A stretch of 64,000 nucleotides of DNA, from the NCBI RefSeq assembly GCF_011397635.1, contig NC_064769.1, forward strand, positions 13,471,207-13,535,206, written 5' to 3'. The notes beneath the pieces were generated by a model. The model saw only the letters and a program-made list of their open reading frames with translations, had not been told where the DNA came from and made no database searches. Below, piece after piece: positions 24,270 through 41,299 of the stretch. Position numbers and translations under genes: made by a program. Within the stretch, counting starts at the first letter, position 1; every line of letters starts with the position of its first letter. This DNA is from Epinephelus fuscoguttatus. Taxonomy: Eukaryota; Chordata; Actinopteri; Perciformes; Serranidae.

Positions 24270-26905
24270 TGTGGTGGCTGATAAAAAATAAAGACACAAC
24301 TCATTCAACTCAAAGATGCTGGATCCTTTATTTAAAAAAGTAGACCAGGGCAGCACTTCAAGTTGACTTTTTAATATTGCCAAAGTCCTTTTTAAAAGGT
24401 ATTACATCGGTTTTGATTTTTTTATTCAGTGATTGGTTGTGGTGTATGGACTACATCTGTTTTATTGAACCCAGGAGAACATGAAGTGCGTTGGCAAATA
24501 GAAAGTTTCCATCATCAACAAAGCATCAGTTTATTTAAGCCTGTTTTATTCCTTCTGTCTGCAGTACTCAAACAGTGCTCTTTGCACTGGCAGCAAAAAT
24601 GTTGCTACTGTCATACAGCATTTCTTCACTATACAAAACTTTTCCCCCCAAATTCCACATGTAAGCTACTTTAAAAATCTCTGGTAAATATAGTAACCTC
24701 TATAATTACTCCACATTTATTAATAGCTGATTGCTTAATCTTTAGCCTCACTAAACCACTGTTTGCTTTTGCAATGATCTGATTTCCCCACTGGGATTAA
24801 CTGTTTCATTTTATCTTTAGATTAAATCATGTTATCAATCTGTTGTCGCTGCTGCGTGTAATGAGCTATTGATATACAAATCTTGACTGAATACTAATTT
24901 ACCAGATTTACAGAACGTGAGACATGCAGGCCCACGAGCAAAGATGTGTCACAGATTATTTGCTTTACTCAGTAACATTCAGAAACTCTTCTGGACTGTT
25001 TTCAGGAACTCCAGTTTATTCATCTTTGTTTAATTCTTTCATTTCTCCAAGGTTTAAATCCCAGTTAGGAGCTGTTGTAAAAAAATATTCAGGAACATTA
25101 TACTAATAACAGAAGTAGTCACAAGTCCCCAGTGCATATTAGTCTTCTTGTGTGTAAATGGTTTACAGCTGATGGGATTGAACCCCCGAAAGCTGACACA
25201 ACTGCCCATACAAGGACAGTTACGTCTTCCAAGGCAAGTGTGGGACTCCTCCTCACTGACTGATTGGGTGCAGACACAACACTCAGAGTATCAACATTCA
25301 GTAACATCTTCAGAAGCATAATCATGTGCAACACATTGTCGTTACACACAAATGTCAAGAAACAAATTACCTTGGCTGTGTACTTGACAGTTGTAATTCC
25401 CTGCTGGACGATGAATTTAGTCACAGTACTGCAGTTTTGCAGTGTCATAGAGAAATTTCCTGAAGAACTACATGACATATTTGTATACAGAAAGAAGTAA
25501 CCAACAGCTTCAGGCTGTGTGTCTTTCATTGATCAGAATCACACAAGCACAGGATATAAGTCATGAGTTGATCTTCAACTTGATTACATTTTCAGTTAAT
25601 TGAATAATATATTAAACTTAGACTAGTTACTCTTGGCATTAGGGATCATAAAACATATGCATTTAATCTAAAGCCATGCAAGACAATGCCGCACTGACCA
25701 TGCTATTCCAAGCATGAAACCTACATTACATCTGTCTGCACAGCCGTGGCCAGTAGAGGTTATTGAACTCCTTTCACATCTGTTATTCCAGATATGCACT
25801 ACACAGTCACTGTACTATAGGCAGTGAATTTAAAAAATGAACAGCCGCTGTTGAGTTTTGGATCTAAACCCCAAGTACACAACACAAAAATCTTGTATGA
25901 GAATGAGAATGCTTATAATGTACCAACAAGCAGATGTTGTAGCTGAAATGGTTGTTTCTTCCCTTTTAACAGCAGACATGTTGACATCATAGCAGAAAAA
26001 ACACAGGTGTAACTAATAACATTAACAGCAGCTGCACTCCATTTAGTTGTCACACTTCGAGGGCCCAGGTTATGTGCATGCCAGCTCATTAATATTCCAA
26101 GTTACACCTGTGCTTTTCTTGCTATAGCAAAGCAAAAAGATCTCGAAGGCCCAAGGACACCTGCCATCTCTCCTTCCCTCTCCTCTGCCAGATAGCACAA
26201 AGTAACCTTGAGTGCAGGAGATGGAAGGGAAGTGAGGTTTCGTGGAGGACGTTTGGGAGTTTACTTGCTACGGCATCATCAACAATGGTCATCTGCCAAT
26301 GATAACATGATCCTACAATAACTGGCAGCTCAAGCCAACAGTATGCAGCCTCAGAGCCAGAGATGCGAAACTTACAAGTCAGGAAATAACACTGACGTGA
26401 TGCAAAGTGATAAGCAAACATTAACAAGCTGTTACCTCTGCCTGTCAGGTTTATTTTAAGTCTTTATATCATCTGATTTACCCTCAGTGGTTGTGATGTG
26501 ACCTCTCTAACCCCATCTCAACAAAAATGGAGAGGACATTGCTGCACATCCTTATTTCAAATAGCACTCAGCAGCATTAGTTTCCTGTACAGAAGGTTAC
26601 CAGCAGGCAAGTCATCTATTTCCTTTACATAGCCTGCCACCTTGTGCTGACAGTCTGTACTGCATTGGGGCTTGTTTGAGCAACATAAACTGTACATGCT
26701 GTATATGTTTATATACACACATATGTGCACATATTTACACTTGGGAGATATCCATAGATGTTGTTTACACAGTCTGGTGTATAGATTAAAGGTTTTGCTT
26801 TAGAGCACCTCAGCAGCTGTAATGAAGGAGGGTGCTGATTATTTGTCAAAGGTCAATAAAGAAGCTGTAGTCATTTCATTGTATTTATATTTATAGCTGT
26901 ATACC
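24270..26905. other. Intergenic, no gene recognised
   Basis: The 136-codon minus-strand ORF at 25119-25529 and the 101-codon ORF at 26122-26427 have no recognisable domain, no splice or poly(A) context and unremarkable composition. GGGATTGAACCCCCGAA near 25168 looks like part of an old tRNA-derived repeat. Confidence 0.4.
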
Positions 26906-26910
26906 TTGTT

Positions 26911-26957
<47 letters not shown>
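26911..26957 (+). repeat. (GATA)n microsatellite
   Basis: About twelve uninterrupted GATA units, roughly 500 bp upstream of the golph3 start codon. Confidence 0.95.
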
Positions 26958-27189
26958 TCAAGTATAAAATGTGCAGTTTCAAAATAACAGTAAGCTGGTA
27001 GGTAACGTTACATATTTATAATTCTTTTTTTTTTCTTTTTTTTTGCTGTATCCATTTCAATATTTTTAACATTTAATTCGTTTTTCCTGCTGTGATATAA
27101 CGTGGTTGTACGTTTTGGTCGACAAATGTGTTTAAATATGTTTGCTTTAGGTATTCCGATAGACATGAAGGCAGCATACGAGATGCGTT

Positions 27190-27418
27190 CAGGTTCAGCC
27201 CACAATCAACGTCACTGCCACCGCCACCATGTTGGATCAGGAAGTAGGCAGAGCCGAAGCAGGAATCCCGAGCTGAGCTTACCGTCAGCGGCCGTGTCTC
27301 TTCTCGGTCGACCGTTTCACCGTTCTCACCTTTAATATTCAGGTTACATGCTGCGTGGCCTCCTGGCTGGTCGAGGTAGGCGCTTTTCTTCGGATTTGAT
27401 CGTTGTGCAGCCCCAGCT
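27190..27418 (+). promoter_or_regulatory. golph3: golph3 promoter / 5' UTR, CpG-rich
   Basis: GC and CpG content rise sharply from about 27190 and remain high through exon 1. No TATA box is evident, as expected for a housekeeping CpG promoter. CCGCCACCATGTTGG at 27221-27235 is at once an ideal Kozak start for a 15-codon upstream ORF and, read on the other strand, a YY1-like element (CAACATGGTGGCGG). The transcription start cannot be placed precisely. Confidence 0.6.
27229..27276 (+). CDS. Possible golph3 upstream ORF, 15 aa
   Basis: The ATG sits in GCCACCATG, the optimal vertebrate context, and opens MLDQEVGRAEAGIPS before TGA, 142 bases before the golph3 start. It would be translated only if transcription starts upstream of 27229. 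The same bases form a YY1-like site, so the Kozak match may be incidental. No peptide function is implied; a role would be in tuning golph3 translation. Confidence 0.3.
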   Translation: MLDQEVGRAEAGIPS

Positions 27419-33317
<5,899 letters not shown>

Positions 33318-34597
33318 ATACACCTGATATGGTTGGACTGCAAGATCTGGCTATGGTCTGTGTTATTTAATTGGTTGAAGGACTTCACTTAATGAGACAA
33401 TCTATTTTGGTTGGGGAGCCTGTTTGTACATCTATTCCAGATGACATTTTGGTGGCAGTCCATGTTATCTCAGTGCAATCTGATTGGTGGTGGGCTTCCC
33501 CAAGTAACATTTGGTTGGTTGGAACAGTCTCTAAATGAAAAATGACTGGCTGCTTCACACAGTGAGGTATATTATCTGCTGCTGCGAGGCTGGATATACT
33601 TCTAAACGTCAACACTACAAACAGATGGGTTTCTGTTCATGTTAGATGACATCAAAGAACAAAGCAGATGGCAGCAGTAGTCATGGTGAATATGAAGATT
33701 TTGACTGGGGCCAAGTTTCCCTTCTTCACAAAGGAAACATCATCTCTACATTACTACAAGATGTGGCCAGAATCAAATCCTGGTCTCGTCTCCATACTCT
33801 CCCACATGCTTATGCAAAGATAAAGGATAGCAAGTCACACTGCTATCGATGCTCTTTGCACTCGCGCAGGTCTCCTGCTTCCACCTATTCATTCCCACTT
33901 GTGTTGGGAGTACATGCATGTACATACATGTACATCTAGGGTTACTGTTAGAATAGACTACCTGAATGTTTTACTGAGTCACTCTGTCTTCTCATTAATT
34001 CTCTTTCCTCCTTTTCTTCCTCAATGCATTTTGAGGAGGAAATGGAGGACACACATAAACGCCTGCATCGTTTAGAGTGAGGCGGGTAATTTGGCCCTCG
34101 TAGATTCTGACCAAAATGAAGAATTGAAGTTTGAGTCTAACTAAATTCTTGATCGTATTAGTTGAAATGGGTCCATTCTGTGTTTATAGAATGAGACTAG
34201 TCTTCCATTTCTGTTTATGTTGCTAGTCGATGCTTGGAGTAGCCTGCCATTTATCAACTATTTTGCACAGTCAGTAGCCCTCTAAGTAGGAGCGTATTTA
34301 TAGGGATGGTTCTTGGGTTGATCAACACACTTGAGAAGATGGGATTGAGAGTTATGAACCTTAATCACCACGGGGAAAAAAGATCTCATTCATTTTGTCT
34401 ACAGTTATTAATCTTTATAAATACTTTAAAATCATTCCTTTGGATAGTGTGAGTTGGGATGTAAAAACAAACAGCGATCGATACGTTCTGATTTGGATTG
34501 CTGTGACAGCCTACACAGACTTACATCATGATCAGTTTCTTTTACAAATGGGGTGGGACATGTTAGCCAAACTGGCTAGTTTCAATTCAGAAAACCA

Positions 34598-34940
34598 TAA
34601 AGGGTCGATTCATCCAAATGTTTTACAAAAAAATCTCACTCAACAGTAGTGGTATATAGCAGTGGAGTTTTATTTCTCAGAGGTATCAGCCTCTATCTTT
34701 ATACAATAAGGGTAAATGGAATTTCCTTTTAAGATGCTCATTAGCAGTAAAAAAAAAAAATGTAGAAGCAACAACTCTCCCCGTAGTTTCCACAGATCCA
34801 CAATATTTACTGTAAACTGTTTTTCTACTTTGCACTAAAAGGATGAATGATCTGTTAACAGCATGTCCCGGGGATTGAATACAGACCAACAGACTGAGAC
34901 AATGATTTGTTTTTTTCTTGGGTGAGCCGACCCTTTAAAG
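34598..34940 (+). mobile_element. ~340-bp MITE-like element in golph3 3' UTR
   Basis: The left end TAAAGGGTCGATTCATCCAA is matched in inverse orientation by the right end (reverse complement TTAAAGGGTCGGCTCACCCA). The interior is AT-rich with no ORF. The termini resemble the 'AAAGGG...TTCACCC' MITE ends frequent in teleosts. Confidence 0.6.
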
Positions 34941-35519
34941 TTTTCCTCTTGCAATATATTGTATCTATCAGTTTGTATGTCATGTCATAACTACATGTTA
35001 TTTCTATCTAATAGGCCCAGGCGGGCATGTTATATCGTTTCATTCATGCAGATGGTGGGAGGGTTACTGTGGCCCCAGATAAATCCTCATTAAAGACTCA
35101 AACTGTTGAACAACATGCTAATCTATTGGGACAAAAACGATCTCTAGTCATGCTTTGGTGCAGATCTGGGAGCGCTTCTGTTTCCAATATAAAATGATGA
35201 TTGTAAACATTTTGGTCTGGTGAGTGTGATCTGTGTGTGAAGTTTCATCACCTTCTTTTCATGGCATACTTATTAAAGTTCTGTCTTTTTTTTCTACCAA
35301 CAATATACCAGTAGGTATGAAGAACTGTTGAGCTCTGTTTACAGCTAAGAGACCATGCATGCTTTTGGTGGAGGGCTGGGGTACTTGTGGATGTAGCTAC
35401 AGAGAAAAGGCTTGTATGTAATTATTAGTCATTTTATGTGTACGATCTAATGGAATTCAATGAAAGGGATCTTCTCTCCTATCCTCTATAATTCTGTATG
35501 CTTTTGTATTACCACACAA

Positions 35520-35525
35520 AATAAA
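35520..35525 (+). terminator. golph3: Likely golph3 polyadenylation signal
   Basis: Canonical AATAAA in ACACAAAATAAAGTAAGG with a T/G-rich downstream element within 45 bases; it is the best signal before the opposite-strand pmaip1 gene. Confidence 0.55.
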
Positions 35526-35959
35526 GTAAGGATCCTTTAAGTGCCTGAATTTAGCACTGTTTTGCTGTTGTCGTTTTTTATTCTTATGAATTAATTTTCT
35601 GTGAGTTTTTTTTCCCCATCCAATTTGTTAAATAGTCCCATAAATTATCATATGTAGTTACACAAATAACATCAGGTGCATCATATTCACCCAGTGCTGA
35701 AATAAACAGTGGACTATTTGATCAACTTAAAAACTGAATGTCTTTGATACTTGGTTAATAAAGTAATTTATTAAGCAACAATGCCAACCTAGCTGGGGTG
35801 CTTTTGAAATATGAGAATATGCAGCTTTTTCTACTATAAACTGAATATTTCTGGACTGTTACCCAGACAAAGCAAGCAATTTGAGGACCGCACAGCTTTG
35901 GGATATTATGATGACCATTTGTCACTAAAGGGTTAACTGGAGAAATAACCAATGTATTT

Positions 35960-36330
35960 AACACTTTGGGAAATATGCTTAGTCCGTTTTTTTGCCAAGA
36001 GTTACATCAGAAGACTGACACCATCTGTACACTATATGAAGTTACAGCCAGTAGCCGGTTAGCTTAGCTTAGCACAAAGCATGAAAACAGAGGGAAACAG
36101 CTAGCCTGACTGTCTAAAGTGAAAGAAAAATCAGTTTATAGCACCTCTAAATCTTATAAATGAAAAAGTTATAGCCTGTTTGATTAATCTGTACAGAAAT
36201 GTAAAAATTACTGGCTTTTTTTCAGTCATTATGCTAAATGATGCTATGCTACTAGCTGCCGGCTCCAGCTACATGTACAGCCAAAAGACTGGTGTGAAAC
36301 TAACTGTTAGCTGCAGTCTATATTCATCAG
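35960..36330 (+). repeat. Dispersed repeat with GCTTAGCTTAGC motif
   Basis: Begins CACTTTGGGAAATATGCTTA, includes GAAGTTACAGCCAGTAGCCG, GGTTAGCTTAGCTTAGCACA and GGAAACAGCTAGCCTGACTG. This is a hallmark percomorph interspersed repeat (from memory). An inverted copy is at 31215-31335. Confidence 0.7.
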
Positions 36331-36440
36331 TTGTCCGCTCTCACAACCACTAAAGTGAAGTCACATTGTGTTTTGGTAGATTACCAAAAAACCCACTTAA
36401 AATTCTGAAGACTACCTTCACTGTTCCTTTTATTAATATA

Positions 36441-36752
36441 CTTTATTAATCCCCGAGGGGAAATTCAATTTTTTCACTCTTGTTGTCAATTACACATAGG
36501 TCCGAACACACACATGCACAAACAGGACCTATACATGCTTAAGTGGAGAGATGTCAGAGTGAGGGGGCTGCCTTGGTAAGGCGCCCCAAGTGAGGGGGTT
36601 TGGTGCCTAACTCAAGGGCACCTCGGCATCACCCAGGAGGTGAACTGGCACCTCTCCAGCTACCAGTTCACGCTCCATTTTGGTCCGGACAGGGACTTGA
36701 ACAGGCAACCCTTCCCAACCCAAGTCCCTATGGACTGAGCTACTGCCGCCCC
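36441..36752 (-). mobile_element. tRNA-derived SINE (minus strand)
   Basis: Read on the minus strand it begins GGGGCGGCAGTAGCTCAGTC (A-box), continues to GGGTTGCCTGTTCAAGTCCC-type sequence (B-box), then a unique body, and ends in a tail containing GAATTTCCCCTCGGGGATTA. That tail motif is widespread at 3' ends of teleost SINEs and LINEs. The 72-codon ORF on the plus strand is a shadow. Confidence 0.8.
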
Positions 36753-36759
36753 AGAACTT

Positions 36760-37600
36760 TTAATGTAATTTTGCTATGTTTCTATAAAGAAAATTTGTCA
36801 GCAAGTAAAATATATTAGAATCTTTGGACCTTCAAACGCATCAAGAACCCTAAGCTCACTTCCATGACCTGGTGAGGTAAAATTAGACGGACATGTTTTA
36901 TTTATTTTTAATGGTTAAATCCATGTATCAGTAATTTGTTGAATCAGTAATGTAATTGGTAACTGTTCTTAAAAAATATATTGTTTAATTTTTTTACCAT
37001 GCTATCCCTCTACTTTTGCTGCCTGTTTCCTTGTTGCCTTATTGTATACAGTGGACAGGCATGTGTATAGAATGAATGGCTGATTCTGAAACACTAAAAA
37101 TGTCTGTAATATTACAGGGTGGCACACAATAATATAAATCATGATTTATGGCACCTGGTAGTATAAAACATGTTGGTTTCACTTCAGAAAAATGTCACGC
37201 TTTTAGCTTAATTTTTTTGTTCCACTTTACCTGAATGCATTAAGTACTCATTCAAAACCCTGTCCCATAAAAAGTAATGTAACATTCTTTTTATATGTCA
37301 AACATTTAACAAAATGCAATATCCTACAACTATTTTTGGTGATACATCCTTGTAGTTGTAGCCGCAGTACTATTACCTTGCGAGTTCTGGAACCAGTGAT
37401 TTTTTGACTCTTTGCTTTGCCCACTCTAGTTATCTCAGAACTTAAAAAAGACTGTTTTATGCAAAGAACAAAACAACATACTGTTTTATGTAAAGAAGAA
37501 AACAACATATTTGGTGATTGGCAGCTAATGTTTAAAGTGTCCAAGATGTTAACCCTTAGTTGTTCCTTTTCACCAGACATCACCCAATAATACACATGAC
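36760..37600. other. Intergenic, nothing recognised
   Basis: AT-rich spacer between the SINE and the 3' end of pmaip1. The 115-codon minus ORF at 37248-37595 has no recognisable domain and no start context. Confidence 0.45.
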
Positions 37601-37604
37601 TAGA

Positions 37605-38112
37605 TATTCCACTTGATTATGAATCTTTTATTAGCAAATCATGAAAAACTTCCCATCAGAAAGACATTTACAAGTCTTGCGAAGAAAAGTAGCTAACAGA
37701 GTCCCACTTCTTCAGTTGACATAAATGTGACAGACTGAGCATAACATGCATACATGTCCATATGTACAGCAGTATGTATAGAGTACATGTGACGATCAGC
37801 ATTCTTCAGCAGATGACCCCCATTCAGATGTTCCACATTGGTTCCAGTCACCCATGGGTTTAAGTCGGTGGATCAACAGCATCCCAGACATTTGGCTTTC
37901 AGTGCAGAGCTCCAGTCTTGAATACGACAACAGTCCACTGACAGTTCACATCCAGTATATCCATCAGGGTGTTTCCACAGGCTTACATCTCACTTGAGAG
38001 ACACCATTTTGCCTCCAATGATGAGTCAGAGTCAAAGACTCTTGTGGTTCAGCTCTGAACGCCATCCAGTTTAAATTCATTTCCTCTTTCCTTTTCGCTT
38101 TGACGTCATGTC
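37605..38112 (-). other. pmaip1: Probable pmaip1 3' UTR
   Basis: Minus-strand AATAAA at 37627-37632 lies about 480 bases past the pmaip1 stop, with no intervening gene signal. A perfect palindromic CRE (TGACGTCA) lies at 38101-38108, only a few bases past the stop codon. Confidence 0.5.
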
Positions 38113-38356
38113 TCACTTGATTTTAGAAACAGTCTTATAGTTCTTCATCAGTATTTCCAGCAGTTTGTATCTCCAGTACAGTCCATCTCCAACCTGACGC
38201 AGCTCATGTGCACAGTAATCAATTGTGGCAGCAAGTTCTGAGGGAGAAAGACACATAAGTTGAGTATCTAAAATCTAGGTCACATACAAATCGCTGACAT
38301 CTAATTACAACCAGGTAGAAATCAGTGAAAACTTTTTACTCACCGTGGCTGGCCAT
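38113..38356 (-). CDS. pmaip1: Noxa-like BH3-only apoptosis protein (2 exons, 45 aa)
   Basis: Coding exons on the minus strand: 38344-38356 (MASH plus one base) and 38113-38237; intron GT-AG. The product has 45 aa. Residues 12-31, YCAHELRQVGDGLYWRYKLL, form a BH3 helix: L17, V20, the invariant G21-D22 pair and L24 fall in the BH3 spacing. They align with human Noxa (CATQLRRFGDKLNF), and the following RYKLLEILMK matches Noxa's RQKLLNLISK. Noxa is a p53- and stress-induced BH3-only protein that neutralises MCL1/A1 at mitochondria to trigger apoptosis. Human Noxa has 54 aa, so this version is shorter, mainly at the N-terminus. The start has a strong context (AAAATGG). The C-terminal KNYKTVSKIK is basic, as in mitochondrial targeting tails. 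Too short for ordinary ORF calling; identity is by motif and exon structure. Confidence 0.85.
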
Positions 38357-38469
38357 TTTCAAAGTGCTCCTGTCTGTTCGGATGAGAGAAGAGAAGCTTT
38401 AAAGGTTCAGTTTTTCTTCTGCGTCTGTGCTTTTAAAGCTGTGTAGTTGTGGCTTGACAAGAAGGAACA

Positions 38470-38520
38470 GGTTGAACTATTGATAGCAGTCCAAGCTTTA
38501 TACAGCTGTGTGACGTAAAT
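38470..38520 (-). promoter_or_regulatory. pmaip1: pmaip1 core promoter: TATA box plus CRE-like site
   Basis: On the minus strand TATAAA occupies 38502-38497, placing the start site near 38470 and giving a 5' UTR of about 115 bases. A CRE/ATF-like TGACGTAA lies at 38511-38518, a few bases upstream of the TATA box. ATF/CREB sites in the human NOXA promoter drive stress induction. I found no clean p53 decamer pair nearby. Confidence 0.6.
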
Positions 38521-38529
38521 TTATGGCAG

Positions 38530-39665
38530 AGGAATCCCCGTCGGCTACAGCCAAGTTCCTCCCACTTCTCTGTTTGCAATTTTATGAGTCTCCTGTAATC
38601 AGTAGCGTTACATAAAACTGTAAATAACATATATCTGTACCTGTATTGTTTGTGCCAGATGGTTGGTGTTTGTGCTTTAAGTTTTGATCAACATAAACAT
38701 GCTGATGTGAGCACATATGGAAATACTGGTTACAGAAATATGAAAACAACATATCATGATGAAGTTTGACCATATTAGAAGATTAATTAAACATTCAAGG
38801 TTACTGAATGATGATGTAGCCTAAAGTAACTTTACATAGAAAGCACAAACAACTCTCCAGGTGCACTATGTCATATGATGTAAGACATGACCATGCTGTT
38901 CAGTAGATAAAGGCTGAATTTTAAGAATGAACTTAACCTTTACAATCCCACCATAAAGATAATAGTTTGCAGGAGCATCAGTGGCTGATTCTGTGTCCTG
39001 AGGGGCTGATGGTGATTAGATATTTAAACACAGTTGTTGTTTTTGAGAATGTAGAGCACGGTCATAACACTGTCATTTGAGGGATTATGTAAACAAAAAA
39101 ACAGCATATTCAAAACACCATGTCATATGATCAATAGACAGAGTGGTTATTTCACATAAAAAAGATGCTTGACAGGCTGCTTTAGCAAACATGACTAAAA
39201 ACAACATCAGAGTGGACAACTTTCATTGGCTGCATTCACTGACATCACAGAGGCATTTCATTCAACCACCAGCCTCTAATTACATTACACACAGCAGGGA
39301 GGTGACTAAATGCACCACAAGCTGACTAACAAGTATGAAATGTCTAAGATATATATGTGCATTGCATTTTATTTAAACTCCCATGATTCTTCCCCAAAGT
39401 GGCATATGGCATAAAGTCTTCATACTCTGCCCAGCAGACATCATGAACATGTTAAGGCTTGCCTCAAAGCTATCTCTTCCTCTCTGCACAAACAGGGAAG
39501 TACCTGGGAAATACAGCAGTCTGTGTCAGGTGATCTGAGCAGCGCCAGCTGAATTACTGTGATACAAGTTAAGTCCATTTAAGGAGAGGGAATAAAGTGT
39601 AAGATGATTACACAACAATGAGGAGGATTACAGAAAGTTATGAAAGGCACCTTTTGATGTACATA
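38530..39665. other. Intergenic, nothing recognised
   Basis: AT-rich DNA upstream of pmaip1. It may hold distal regulatory sites, but no motif cluster stood out. Confidence 0.45.
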
Positions 39666-39773
39666 AAAGGAGAAAGGCAGTGGTGAAAGAAGTACTCTGA
39701 TATTATGCTTAAGCAGAAGTAGCAATACCACAGTGTAGAGATGCTTACAAGTACAAGTGCATTATGCAGAATG

Positions 39774-40142
39774 CGGGTGGCACGGTGGTGTGGTGGTTAG
39801 CACTGTCGCCTCACAGCAAGAGGGTTGCCGGTTCGATCCCGGGTGTGGGAGCCCTTCTGTGCGGAGTTTCCATGTTCTCCCCGTGTCAGCGTGGGTTCTC
39901 TCCGGGCACTCCGGCTTCCTCCCACAGTCCAAAGACATGCAGATTGGGGACTAGGTTAATTGGTAACTCTAAATTGACCGTAGGTGTGAATGTGAGCGTT
40001 AATGGTTGTTTGTCTCTGTGTGTCAGCCCTGCGATAGTCTGGCGACCTGTCCAGGGTGTACCCTGCCTCTCGCCCGATGTCAGCTGGGATAGGCTCCAGC
40101 CCCCCCGCGACCCTCAAGAGGATGAAGCGGTTAGATGAAGAT
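39774..40142 (+). mobile_element. tRNA-derived SINE, copy 2 (nested in hAT MITE)
   Basis: Head GGCACGGTGGTGTGGTGGTT with an intact B-box GGTTCGATCCCGG at 39830-39842, then CTTCCTCCCACAGTCCAAAG, GTAGGTGTGAATGTGAGCGT and GATAGGCTCCAGCCCCCCCG. Its tail is GATGAAGCGG. It is less diverged than copy 1 at 3040-3391 and interrupts the MITE body, so it is the younger insertion. The 124-codon ORF across it is a shadow. Confidence 0.9.
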
Positions 40143-40391
40143 AATTAATGATGCATTAATGTGTTCATCAGTTTATGTTGCAGCTGGTAAACATGAAGAT
40201 CATTTTTATGACTTAAGTTTTTTGAATTTCAAACTTTTCAGCAACTCCAAACTACCTAAAAAGGAGCATAAATAGATAAATAAACGGAACAACACCAGAC
40301 GTAAAATATAGTAAATAAAATAGGTAAGGACTGACTTATACTAAAAGATAAAATGGAAGCAAATAAATCATAATAATAAACTGTGGTGAAT

Positions 40392-40592
40392 CAGCCACAG
40401 CTAAGGGGGGTTCATTGAGGCCAGTTATAACCATGTTCATCCTAAATATAAACAATAATAACCAAATTGTATTTTGAAACAAAATACTGGGACAAACTGG
40501 ATCTTCTCAGGGGCCCAAATGGCTCAATTTACTGCATGTAGGCGACCATTTTGCATATATTTTGTGTGCAACTGCTGCTCATTTGATTATAC
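40392..40592 (+). repeat. 200-bp direct repeat, copy A
   Basis: Shares CATGTTCATCCTAAATATAA, ACCAAATTGTATTTTGAAAC and CTGCTGCTCATTTGATTATA with copy B at 42894-43092; overall match looks high with scattered substitutions. No internal promoter, TIR or ORF was seen, so the family is unknown. Confidence 0.85.
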
Positions 40593-41299
40593 TGTTTATT
40601 AAATGGTTAAGATAATGGTATTAACATGACATGTAAGTATACTTGTGAGATTCCAACCATACTTCTGTTAAATGTCCACTCACACTCCATCTTAGACAAG
40701 TGTCAAAATAGTGTGCATGTAATAGTGTCCACATTAATATTTCCTTTGGCTGCACCATCACCACATCCGCCCTCCTGCACGCATTACAATCCCAACAAGA
40801 GCTGTACGCACTACCAACAACATGTCTTTGTATGTTTACAAGTACACATTGCATTTTGTAACAAACATATCAATATATGCACACCATGCATTTTATGAGC
40901 CTGGTGCTTGGCAAAATTAAATCACTCCCCCTATGCTCAGACAAGTCTGTTCATTCATTCATTAACTAGGCTATAAGGTATATGAAGATTATTTTAATTA
41001 CTCTATATGCTGCTAGCTTAATTAAAACAATATATCATAATTGATCAGGTGATTTATATTTTGTATAAATACTATAAATCTACAAAGTAACTAAAGCTGT
41101 TAAATAACTGTAGTGGAGTAAAAAGTACAGTATTTCCCTCTGAGATGTGATGGAAAGTATTAAGTGTAAAATGAGAATACTCAAGTGAACTACAACTGTA
41201 TTTAAGTACAGTACTTGAGAAAATGTACTTAGTTACTTTCCACCACCAGAGAAAAGGAGACAATAAAGTAAGTAGAAGTTAATCACTAAAATCTGGAAG

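Larger units (their letters stand above)
33318..35545 (+). other. golph3: Probable golph3 3' UTR
   Basis: After the TGA no other gene signal appears until AATAAA at 35520-35525, followed by T/G-rich sequence (GTTTTGCTGTTGTCGTTTTT). This predicts a roughly 2.2-kb 3' UTR. An earlier ATTAAA-like signal near 35272 is an alternative. A MITE at 34598-34940 would be embedded in the UTR. The extent is inferred. Confidence 0.5.
39678..41248 (+). mobile_element. hAT MITE split by nested insertions
   Basis: The left end CAGTGGTGAAAGAAGTACTC (39678) and the right end GTACTTAGTTACTTTCCACC (about 41225-41248) are the two termini of the CAGTGGTG MITE family. They are flanked by near-identical 8-mers GAGAAAGG (39670-39677) and GAGAAAAG (41249-41256), as expected for one insertion. 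Between them the MITE body (GATGCATTAATGTGTTCATC at about 40150; CAAAGTAACTAAAGCTGTTA near 41082) is interrupted by a SINE at 39774-40142 and by foreign sequence at about 40200-40960 that includes the repeat at 40392-40592. Confidence 0.75.

Noticed and set aside
25119-25529. 136-codon minus-strand ORF
   Set aside because: No recognisable domain, no splice or poly(A) context and AT-typical composition; likely chance.
39780-39843. tRNA-like sequence with A and B boxes
   Set aside because: It is the head of a SINE, with SINE body and tail attached and a second copy at 3.04 kb; it would not fold as a functional tRNA.
39764-40138. 124-codon ORF
   Set aside because: Lies entirely inside the tRNA-derived SINE.
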